This document shows positions 57,715 to 64,000 of a stretch of DNA of 64,000 nucleotides, in pieces. The translations under genes were made by a program, and so were the position numbers. The DNA is from JANQRZ01 sp965215165 (GTDB lineage Bacteria > Bacteroidota > Rhodothermia > Rhodothermales > JANQRZ01). Numbering within the stretch: position 1 is the first letter of the stretch; each line of letters starts with the position of its first letter. The stretch covers positions 1,612,001-1,676,000 of the forward strand of contig CBDCCX010000006.1 in NCBI GenBank assembly GCA_965215165.1, in the 5' to 3' direction. Below the pieces are notes generated by a model that made no database searches, was not told the DNA's origin, and saw only the letters and a program-made list of their open reading frames with translations.

Positions 57715-58244
57715 GAGCCGGTCGAGATCGTGAGCGGCACCTCGACGTCGGCCCAGTGCAGCACGAGGCGGGCGGACGTGTCGCTCACCTCGTCGAAGGC
57801 GAAGGTCATCATCTCGTCCATCGCGCCCTGCACGGGCTCGACCATGACGCGGAGCGCGTCGCTGCCGGCGTCGTAGTCGCCCGCGCCCCACTGCTCGGCG
57901 ACGCGGTTGAAGGCGACGGTCCAGGTCTTCTCGCCGGGGACCGTGAACAGGCCGTAGGTGCCAGCCTCGAGCGGCTGGCCCTCGACCATCACGTCGTCGG
58001 AGAAGGTGATCGTCGTCGCCTCATTCGCCCCGGTGCGCCAGACGGCGTCGTAGGGCACGAGGTCGCCGAAGACCGTGCGGCCGCGCAGGCTCGGGCGGCT
58101 GTAGGCGAGCATCACCTTGGTCGTGCCGATGGTCTGGCCGACCTCGGCGTTGGGGCTGGTCCGGGCCTCGTCGTTGCCGCGCTCCTGCGCGAGGGCGGGC
58201 ACGGCGAGGAAGGCGGCGAGGGCGAGCGGAAGGAGGAAGCGCAT
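57711..58244 (-). CDS. DUF2911 family secreted protein
   Basis: 177 residues with a signal peptide (MRFLLPLALAAFLAVPAL-AQ). The DUF2911 pattern is plain: QTIGTTKVMLAYSRPSLRGR, TVFGDLVPYDAVWRTGANEA, TTITFSDDVMVEGQPLEAGT and YGLFTVPGEKTWTVAFNRVA, then QWGAGDYDAGSDALRVMVEP. Common in Bacteroidota; function unknown, predicted periplasmic or surface beta-sandwich. First gene of a two-gene unit with DUF6503, joined by a 4-bp overlap. The 117 bp between it and the upstream GNAT gene contain no terminator I can see. Confidence 0.93.
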   Translation of the reverse strand: MRFLLPLALAAFLAVPALAQERGNDEARTSPNAEVGQTIGTTKVMLAYSRPSLRGRTVFGDLVPYDAVWRTGANEATTITFSDDVMVEGQPLEAGTYGLFTVPGEKTWTVAFNRVAEQWGAGDYDAGSDALRVMVEPVQGAMDEMMTFAFDEVSDTSARLVLHWADVEVPLTISTGS

Positions 58245-58361
58245 AGCGAGGGGCGGGGTAGGGTGGAAGGAATCGAGCGGGCGAAGCTACGCACAGTCTG
58301 CGCCGCGCCGCTTCACGGAGGCATCACGCCGCGACGGTCAGGGTGCGTCGTCACTGCGTCG

Positions 58362-58841
58362 TCACGGAGCGGCGAGCGCCAGCGTCACCGTCGTGAACAG
58401 ATCGTCGCCCCCCTCGCGCTCCCAGAACGCGCGCCCTCCCGCATTCCGGCTGAGGACGCCCGCCCGGAGCTGCGTCGCGCCCTGCGCCTGCGCCCACGAC
58501 CGGACTTCGGCCAGCAGCGCCGCGCCGACGCCCTGCCCCCGGTGGCTCGGGCGCACGACGAGCTCGGTGACATACACCTCGAGCGCTTGCTCGTAGACCG
58601 GGGCCGGCCAGAACGGGTGCGCCGTCACCAGGCCGACCACCTCGCCGTCGGCGTCGGCCACGAACACGCGGTGGGCATCGCTCTCGGTCCAGACGCCGAA
58701 GTCGGTCTGCCACCGGTCTCGGGCGGAGGCGCTCGGGCGGTGGCGGGGGTCGAGGGCCGTGTGCTCGGCCTGAAGCTGCGCCCAGAGGGCGACGGCGGCG
58801 GCGGTGTCGGCCCGACCCGCGCGGCGGATGGTAGTGCTCAT
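58362..58841 (-). CDS. GNAT family N-acetyltransferase
   Basis: 159 residues from the ATG at 58841 (MSTTIRRAGRADTAAAVALW). A GNAT fold with the acetyl-CoA loop in TELVVRPSHRGQGVGAALLA (R-x-x-G-x-G/A), preceded by RVFVADADGEVVGLVTAHPF and followed by QLRAGVLSRNAGGRAFWERE, the N-x-x-a-x-x-F/Y-E segment with a Phe in place of the usual catalytic Tyr. Acceptor substrate unknown. Its ATG overlaps the stop of the aspartate-semialdehyde dehydrogenase gene (ATGA 58838-58841), so it is co-translated with it, though a link with aspartate-family amino acids is not shown. Confidence 0.9.
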   Translation of the reverse strand: MSTTIRRAGRADTAAAVALWAQLQAEHTALDPRHRPSASARDRWQTDFGVWTESDAHRVFVADADGEVVGLVTAHPFWPAPVYEQALEVYVTELVVRPSHRGQGVGAALLAEVRSWAQAQGATQLRAGVLSRNAGGRAFWEREGGDDLFTTVTLALAAP

Positions 58842-59896
58842 CGGGCCGCGACGGCGCGGGGGGCGAGCCGGCCCTGCGCGTGCAGCAGCTCGGCGTTGAG
58901 GATCGCTCCGCCGGCGGCACCGCGGACGGTGTTGTGCGAGAGCACGACGAGCTTGACGTCGAGAACCGCGCAGGCGCGGACGCGGCCGACGCTGACCTGC
59001 ATCCCGCCCTCGGCCTCGGCGTGGCGGCGCGGCTGCGGGAAGCGCTCGTCCTCGAACACGCGGATCGGCTGCGCCGGGGCCGTCGGCAGCCCACGCACCG
59101 AGGCCGGGGCGCGGAACGACGCCAGCGCCTCGGCGACCTCGGCGGGCGAGGCGCGCGTGCCGAGCCTCACCGAGACGCACTCGAGGTGCCCGTCGATCAC
59201 CGGCACTCGGGTGCACTGCGCCGAGACCGTGATCTCCGCCGGCCGGATCGCCCCGTCCTCGAGCGTGCCCAGGAGCTTGCGCGGCTCGGCGACCAGCTTC
59301 TCCTCCTCGCCCGGCAGGAACGGGACCACGTTCCCGAGGATGTCGAGCGACGAGACGCCCGGATACCCCGCCCCCGAGAGCGCCTGCATCGTCACGACGT
59401 GGACCGCCTCGACTCCGAATGCGTCGACCAGCGGCCGCAGCGCCATCACGAGGCCGACCGCCGAGCAGTTCGGGTTCGTCACGATCCACCCCGGCGTCGT
59501 CTGCCTGTCAATGAGCGCTGTGTGGTCGGGGTTGACCTCGGGGATCAGCAGGGGCACGTCGTGCTCCATCCGGTGGGTCCGCGCGTTCGAGATCACGGGA
59601 ATCCCGGCCTCGGCGAAGCGGTGTTCGAGCGCCTCGGCGGCGTCGGCGTCGAGCCCCGAGAAGACGAAGTCGCAGCCGGCGAGCGCGTCCGGCTCGGCGA
59701 GGACCACCTCGCGGTCCGCGACGGCGGCGGGCATCTCGCGCGCGCCGATCCAGCTCGCCGCCTCGCGGTAGGGCCGCCCGGCCGAGCGCTCCGACGCCGC
59801 GAGCGCCGCGATCTCGAAGTCCGGGTGGCCGTCGAGCAGCTCGACGAACTTCTGGCCGACGGCCCCGGTCGCGCCGAGGATTCCAACGTTGAGCAT
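58838..59896 (-). CDS. asd: Aspartate-semialdehyde dehydrogenase
   Basis: 352 residues from the ATG at 59896 (MLNVGILGATGAVGQKFVEL, NADP-binding GATGAVG). It reduces aspartyl phosphate to the semialdehyde, the branch point to lysine/DAP, threonine and methionine. The active-site cysteine is in NPNCSAVGLVMALRPL (Cys144). SGAGYPGVSSLDILGNVVPF, EITVSAQCTRVPVIDGHLEC (RVPV-GH, substrate Arg and catalytic His) and LSHNTVRGAAGGAILNAELL are present. Length and motifs are those of the archaeal/fungal-type ASADH (about 350 residues), as in many Bacteroidota relatives. The ATG at 59944 adds 16 residues of uncharacteristic sequence before the Rossmann strand. GNAT gene coupled downstream. Confidence 0.94.
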   Translation of the reverse strand: MLNVGILGATGAVGQKFVELLDGHPDFEIAALAASERSAGRPYREAASWIGAREMPAAVADREVVLAEPDALAGCDFVFSGLDADAAEALEHRFAEAGIPVISNARTHRMEHDVPLLIPEVNPDHTALIDRQTTPGWIVTNPNCSAVGLVMALRPLVDAFGVEAVHVVTMQALSGAGYPGVSSLDILGNVVPFLPGEEEKLVAEPRKLLGTLEDGAIRPAEITVSAQCTRVPVIDGHLECVSVRLGTRASPAEVAEALASFRAPASVRGLPTAPAQPIRVFEDERFPQPRRHAEAEGGMQVSVGRVRACAVLDVKLVVLSHNTVRGAAGGAILNAELLHAQGRLAPRAVAAR

Positions 59897-60026
59897 GAGG
59901 TCGGAGGGTGGAGGGGTCGGAGGAATGTAGGCGAAGGATACCAAACGCCGCCCCGCCCCGTCTGTTCGGTCGCCGGATCGGGGGTAGTTTCCGAGGCTCG
60001 CTCTGTCCTCTGTCTTTCCTCCGCCT

Positions 60027-60929
60027 ATGCCTGCCCACCTGATCGACGGAAAAGCCCTCGCGGCCGAGGTCCGCGCCGACGTCCGCGCGGGGGTCGAGGA
60101 CTGGACCCAGGCCGGGCACCGCCCGCCCGCGCTCCGCGTCGTCCTCGTCGGCGAGCACCCCGCCTCAGCGTCCTACGTGCGCGGGAAGATCCGCGCCGCC
60201 GCCGAGGCCGGGATCGACAGCCAGACCCTCCACCTCCCGGCCGACGTCCCCGAGGCCGACCTGCTCGCGCTCATCGCCGAGCTGAACGCGAACCCAACCG
60301 TCGACGGCATCCTGGTCCAGCTTCCCTTGCCCGAGCACGTCGACGAGCGCAAGGTCATCCACGCCCTCGACCCGGGCAAGGACGTGGACGGCTTCCACCC
60401 GGTCAACGTCGGCCGCCTAGTGCTCGGCGAGCCGGGGTTTGCGCCGTGCACGCCGGCCGGGATCATCGAGATGCTCACGCGGAGTGGGATCGAGACGAGC
60501 GGCGCGCACGCCGTCGTGATCGGGCGGAGCAACATCGTCGGCAAGCCGATGGCGAGCCTGCTGCTGCGGCGCGGGCACGACGCCACCGTCACCGTCTGCC
60601 ACAGCCGGACGCGCGGCCTCCCGGCGATCGCCCGGACGGCCGACATCCTGATCGCGGCCATCGGGCGGGCCGGCTTCGTGACGGCCGACCTGGTCAAGCC
60701 CGGCGCGGCCGTGATCGACGTCGGGATCAACCGCGTGGAGGACGCAGCGCGCGAGCGCGGCTACCGGCTCGTCGGCGACGTGGACTTCGACGCGGTGCGC
60801 GAGACCGCCGGCTGGATCACCCCGGTCCCCGGCGGCGTCGGCCCGATGACGATTGCGATGCTGCTCCAGAACACCCTCGACGCGGCCCGGCGCAGGCACG
60901 AACGCGCGGTCGCGCCCGTTCAGGCGTAG
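60027..60929 (+). CDS. folD: Bifunctional methylenetetrahydrofolate dehydrogenase/cyclohydrolase
   Basis: 300-residue FolD, interconverting 5,10-methylene-, methenyl- and 10-formyl-THF with NADP. Catalytic Tyr50/Lys54 are in SASYVRGKIRAAAEAGI; the substrate region is VDGILVQLPLPEHVDERKVI and KDVDGFHPVNVGRL; the cofactor motif is AVVIGRSNIVGKPMASLLLR; the end GGVGPMTIAMLLQNTLDAA is the family's C-terminal signature. Start at 60027 (MPAHLIDGKALAAEVRADVR). The third MscS gene begins 21 bp after its stop, so they are probably co-transcribed although functionally unrelated. The leader (59990-60020) is pyrimidine rich with CTCTGTC copies, as before the VanZ-like gene. Confidence 0.96.
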   Translation: MPAHLIDGKALAAEVRADVRAGVEDWTQAGHRPPALRVVLVGEHPASASYVRGKIRAAAEAGIDSQTLHLPADVPEADLLALIAELNANPTVDGILVQLPLPEHVDERKVIHALDPGKDVDGFHPVNVGRLVLGEPGFAPCTPAGIIEMLTRSGIETSGAHAVVIGRSNIVGKPMASLLLRRGHDATVTVCHSRTRGLPAIARTADILIAAIGRAGFVTADLVKPGAAVIDVGINRVEDAARERGYRLVGDVDFDAVRETAGWITPVPGGVGPMTIAMLLQNTLDAARRRHERAVAPVQA

Positions 60930-60950
60930 GCCCACGCACTCCCGCCCTCG

Positions 60951-61970
60951 ATGCAAGACACGCCCGTCCCCGCCGCCCCGCTGCCCGACTCGCTCGCGGC
61001 CGACTCCGCCGTCGCCGACACGGCGAGCGCCATCAGCCAGATCACCGAGAACATCCAGGAGACCGGCCGGGCGCTCCGCGAGGGCCGCTTCGACGACGTC
61101 TACGAGCAGCTCTCGACCGCCGTCATCGACTTCGTGGTGAGCGGGCTGCTGCCGGCGCTGCTCACCCTGCTCGTCTTCGTGCTGGTCTACCGCGTCGTGG
61201 CGAACCTGCTCGAGCGCGGCCTCCGCCGGAGCCGCCGGATCGACCTCGGCGTGCAGCAGCTCCTCGTCAAGTCCTTCCGCCTGGTCATGTTCTCGTTCGC
61301 GGCGATCATCGTCCTCGACCAGCTCGGGATGAACGTCGGCGCGCTCGTGGCCGGCCTCGGGATCGCCGGCATCGCGCTCGGCTTCGCGGCGCGGGACACG
61401 CTCGAGAACTTCATCTCCGGCATCACAATCCTGCTGGACCAGCCGTTCCGCGTCGGCGACAACGTCGAGGTCGAGGGCACGTTCGGGGCGGTGCAGGAGA
61501 TCACCCTCCGCTCGACGCGCATCCGCACGCTCAACAACGAGGTCGCGGTGCTGCCGAACGCGCACATGATCCAGAACAAGGTCGTCAACCACACGCTCTT
61601 GAACACGCTCCGGGTGGTGGTCCCGTTCGGGATCGCGTACAAGGAGTACCCGCAGGAGGCGCGCGAGGCGGTTCTCGGGACGGCCGAGGGCGACGAGCGG
61701 CTGCACCCCGACTACCCGTCGCAGGTGGTGGTGACGGCGATGAACGAGTCGAGCGTCGACATGGAGCTGCGGCTGTTCCTCAAGGACCCGAAGCTCGAGG
61801 TGCCGGTGCGGTGGGAGTACCTCGAGCGCGTGCGCGAGGCCCTGCGCGCGGCCGACATCGAGGTCCCGTTCCCGCACCTGCAGCTCTTCATCGACGAGGC
61901 GCAGGCGTTCGAGCGCGCGGCGTTCATGCAGCCCGGCGCAGCCGGACCCTCGCCCCAAGCCGAGGCGTGA
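60951..61970 (+). CDS. MscS family mechanosensitive ion channel (third)
   Basis: 339 residues. A polar N-terminal region with predicted helix (ASAISQITENIQETGRALRE), membrane helices (FVVSGLLPALLTLLVFVLVY; SFRLVMFSFAAIIVLDQLGM), pore helix (LVAGLGIAGIALGFAARDTL, then ENFISGITILLDQPFRVGDN), beta domain (VEVEGTFGAVQEITLRSTRI, TLNNEVAVLPNAHMIQNKVV) and a C-terminal alpha/beta domain, ending with a Pro/Ala tail. It is closer in layout to the channel at 35515 than to the one at 36646, and lacks the signal peptide and coiled N-terminus of the latter. Expected role: release of solutes under hypoosmotic stress. Position after folD suggests housekeeping expression. Confidence 0.93.
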   Translation: MQDTPVPAAPLPDSLAADSAVADTASAISQITENIQETGRALREGRFDDVYEQLSTAVIDFVVSGLLPALLTLLVFVLVYRVVANLLERGLRRSRRIDLGVQQLLVKSFRLVMFSFAAIIVLDQLGMNVGALVAGLGIAGIALGFAARDTLENFISGITILLDQPFRVGDNVEVEGTFGAVQEITLRSTRIRTLNNEVAVLPNAHMIQNKVVNHTLLNTLRVVVPFGIAYKEYPQEAREAVLGTAEGDERLHPDYPSQVVVTAMNESSVDMELRLFLKDPKLEVPVRWEYLERVREALRAADIEVPFPHLQLFIDEAQAFERAAFMQPGAAGPSPQAEA

Positions 61971-61993
61971 GTCCAGAGCGCGCGGCGGGCCGT

Positions 61994-64000
61994 CTAGCGG
62001 ACGAGCGTGAGCTTCTGCGTGAACGCACGGACGGCACCGGCGGCCGGCACCACCTCCGCCCGGATCACATAGACCCCCGCGCTCAGGCGCGAGGCCTCGA
62101 AGCTCGCCTGGTGGCGGCCCGCCTCGTGCAGCCCCTCGGTCAGTACGGCGACCTCGCGGCCGAGCAGATCGTAGACCACGATCCGAACCTCGGCCGCCTC
62201 GGGCAAGTCGAAAGGCACGGTCGCTCCGCGCGAGGTCGGGTTCGGGTAGGCGGCCTGGAGCGCATACGCCGTCGGGAGCGGCACCGCAACACTGCCCTGG
62301 CTCACCCCTGCGGTTTTGCTTGCCGCGTCTCCGCCTCCTCGGCTCGCTACGGCCCCAGCCACCGAAGCCTCATCGACCTTTGCCGCGAGCTGCTCTGCCA
62401 GGAACTCCAGGTCTTCGAGCAGCTCCTCGTCGGTGACCTCCGCGAGCAGCACCCCGAGCCGGTCTAGAGCCTCGGTGTAGCGTCCGAGGGCTTCATCGAC
62501 CGCGACAGCGTTGATCGCCAGGGTGCGCGCCTCGTCCTCGCCCTCGACGTGCACGCCGGAGACCGTGACGAGCATATCGGCCATGTCGTAGTCCTCCGCC
62601 GCGAGGGCGAACTCGACCTCAACGAGGAGCGCCTGCTCTGCTGTCCGCCGGTGGTCTGGGGCGAGACCGCTACCGAGGCCCTGGCGCAGCCCTTCGAGGA
62701 GCGCGCCCGTCGCCGCGAGGTGCCCCGTTTCGTTGGCTTCGTCGAGCCGGTGGAGCGCCCCGAGGTACCGGACGAGGCCCGCCGCCTCCGGTGCGCCCGG
62801 ATCGGCCGCAATCGTTGACCGGACGGCCTCGATCTCAGCGCCGAGCTCGTCCAGCGTATAGCCATTGCTCCCCTCCGTCGGCCCGGTGCTGCCCCGAGCC
62901 AGCACTGGGGTTGCTGCCGTCCGGTAGCCGCCGCCGGAGCCGCTTGTGGGATCAGCGGTGAGGAAGGGGTCGGCGTCGACGATGGTGCCGCAGAAGTAGG
63001 CGGCGGACGGGGCTGTACTCGTGCCCCAATAGTTGTTCTCGGCGTAGAGCGTGCCCGCCGTGCCGTTGAAGACGCGGCAGCCGGTCCCCGGCTCAGTGAT
63101 CGTATTGAGGCCACCCCCGAAGCCGTCCTGGCCGAGCAAGAGATACCCGTCGACGTAGGCCACCTGGTGATCGGCGTTGTCGGCGAACCGGTTGCGCGCC
63201 GGAGGCCCGAGGATGTCTCCCTGACGAGAGAGGTCGACCGAGCCGTTGGTCCCGACGCGGAGGCCGTCGTACGACGAGCCGCTCGGGCCGTTGCCCTCGA
63301 CGACGTTGTCGGCGAATCCCGTCGTGCTCGCGTTCGTCACGACGATGCCGTGGCGGCCGTTGCCGCGAACGGTCGAGTTGTAGAGCGACACGTCGGTGTT
63401 GCGAAGGTAGAGACCGTGCGTGACGCTGTTCTCGACGAGCACCCGGTCGAGCGAGACCGAGGAGCGGAACGAGCTACTCTCGATGCAGACATCTCCGGCG
63501 CATGGGACGTTGTCTGTAAGAAGGCCGACCCCGTTGTCGAGAAGCTGCGTGTTGGTGATGTAGGCCCCGGCCTGGCGGGGGTCGTCGTCGTTGCGGGCAC
63601 GGACCAGAAGCCCCACCGTCCCTCCTTCGATGCGGATGTGGTTGAGCTCGTGCGAGGTCCCCGGTCCGTCGCGGAGGATGATGCGGTCCCATCGAGTGCC
63701 CGGCGTAGCCTGGGTGAAGGTCACGGGTTTAATGCTGTTTCCTATAGCCGTGAGCGCGTGCACATCGACGCGAGACCCTGCACTGAGACGCACGTCCGCA
63801 CGCAGATTCATCGTGACCTGGGACCCCGGCTCGCCGACCAACTCTGCACCGGGACCCAGCGTGACGACAGACCCGATCTCGAAAACGACGGAGGCCCCAT
63901 CTTCGATGACGAGGCCACCGTCGAACGTGAGCGCGGTGTTGGCCTCGACGGTGAGCGTGGCCCCTTCGGTGACGCGGACCTCGTTCGGGAAGGCGGTGCC
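61994..64000 (-). CDS. Beta-helix secreted protein with T9SS sorting domain (5' end beyond the window)
   Basis: The frame is open from 61994 to the right edge, at least 668 residues with no start visible; the codons from 63842 to 64000 continue the same protein, so the gene extends past the window. The N-terminal part seen has short beta-strand repeats (ATLTVEANTALTFDGGLVIE), then parallel beta-helix coils with N/T ladder motifs (NHIRIEGGTVGLLVRARNDD; LYNSTVRGNGRHGIVVTNAS; ENNYWGTSTAPSAAYFCG), a helical region (~350-520) and a type A sorting domain: YALQAAYPNPTSRGATVPFD, VRIVVYDLLGREVAVLTEGL and AGVYVIRAEVVPAAG with a terminal KLTLVR. Probably an exported adhesin or polysaccharide-active protein; no catalytic motif was recognised. 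Confidence 0.9.
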   Translation of the reverse strand, partial: GTAFPNEVRVTEGATLTVEANTALTFDGGLVIEDGASVVFEIGSVVTLGPGAELVGEPGSQVTMNLRADVRLSAGSRVDVHALTAIGNSIKPVTFTQATPGTRWDRIILRDGPGTSHELNHIRIEGGTVGLLVRARNDDDPRQAGAYITNTQLLDNGVGLLTDNVPCAGDVCIESSSFRSSVSLDRVLVENSVTHGLYLRNTDVSLYNSTVRGNGRHGIVVTNASTTGFADNVVEGNGPSGSSYDGLRVGTNGSVDLSRQGDILGPPARNRFADNADHQVAYVDGYLLLGQDGFGGGLNTITEPGTGCRVFNGTAGTLYAENNYWGTSTAPSAAYFCGTIVDADPFLTADPTSGSGGGYRTAATPVLARGSTGPTEGSNGYTLDELGAEIEAVRSTIAADPGAPEAAGLVRYLGALHRLDEANETGHLAATGALLEGLRQGLGSGLAPDHRRTAEQALLVEVEFALAAEDYDMADMLVTVSGVHVEGEDEARTLAINAVAVDEALGRYTEALDRLGVLLAEVTDEELLEDLEFLAEQLAAKVDEASVAGAVASRGGGDAASKTAGVSQGSVAVPLPTAYALQAAYPNPTSRGATVPFDLPEAAEVRIVVYDLLGREVAVLTEGLHEAGRHQASFEASRLSAGVYVIRAEVVPAAGAVRAFTQKLTLVR

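Noticed and set aside
58880..62467. Plus-strand open frame of 1195 codons across asd, folD and mscS
   Set aside because: It overlaps three well-supported genes in other frames and has Arg/Pro/Ala-rich shadow composition.

Overview
The window is GC-rich bacterial chromosome, most likely from the Rhodothermota/Bacteroidota side of the tree (Rhodothermales, Rubricoccaceae-like). This rests on several things seen together. Secreted proteins carry C-terminal type IX secretion (T9SS) sorting domains of the PNP(F/L) ... VYDVLGRE ... GVY(F/V)(V/I) ... KxxLVR kind. There is a Bacteroidetes-type hybrid two-component system, TonB pairs, a TonB-dependent receptor next to a DUF4249 lipoprotein, DUF2911, DUF5715 and fasciclin lipoproteins. 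Most start codons lack Shine-Dalgarno sequences, and a few promoters look like TTG-N18-21-TAnnTTTG. The species assignment is inference; no marker gene such as 16S rRNA is present.

Layout. 0-5 kb: a frameshifted secreted-protein gene cut by the window edge, aconitase, a gene relic, and a DUF3037/HipA-like kinase pair. 5-10 kb: a giant hybrid sensor/regulator and a small stand-alone receiver-like protein. 10-17 kb: alanine dehydrogenase-alanine racemase, a SpoU rRNA methylase, glutamate dehydrogenase, and an Ig-like lipoprotein whose 3' end is duplicated around a PIN toxin-antitoxin pair. 17-19 kb: decaying accessory genes (a frameshifted BNR lipoprotein and a DUF433/DUF5615 module with an internally deleted toxin). 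19-28 kb: Nnr, a VanZ-like protein, two TonB proteins with 224 identical bases, an ABC ATPase, SodC, DUF5715, a family B DNA polymerase and a fasciclin lipoprotein. 28-35 kb: DUF4249 + TonB receptor and a large T9SS protein. 35-42 kb: two MscS channels, a 1134-residue coiled-coil/P-loop ATPase translationally overlapping the second channel, and two tiny membrane proteins. 42-49 kb: two tandem PA-domain T9SS proteins, an M28 peptidase, a terminase-nuclease-like orphan, RlpA, an SCP2-like protein and an NAD-epimerase. 50-51.5 kb: an intact DUF433/DUF5615 pair and a lipoprotein gene, each followed by an attC-like imperfect inverted repeat, so this may be a small integron-cassette cluster without integrase. 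51.8-64 kb: RNase R, an esterase, DUF3140, DinB, tRNA-Gly(GCC) with promoter and terminator, a candidate structured RNA, DUF6503/DUF2911, GNAT + aspartate-semialdehyde dehydrogenase, FolD + a third MscS, and a beta-helix T9SS protein running off the right edge.

Genes that plausibly work together: Ald and Alr (alanine/D-alanine supply); Asd (lysine/threonine/methionine and DAP branch); TonB1/TonB2 with the TonB-dependent receptor; the MscS-ATPase unit; and the T9SS cargo proteins. A recurrent feature is short perfect tandem duplications (8-20 bp units) sitting exactly at gene starts or stops. There are no CRISPR arrays, rRNA operons, complete insertion sequences or prophage in the window.
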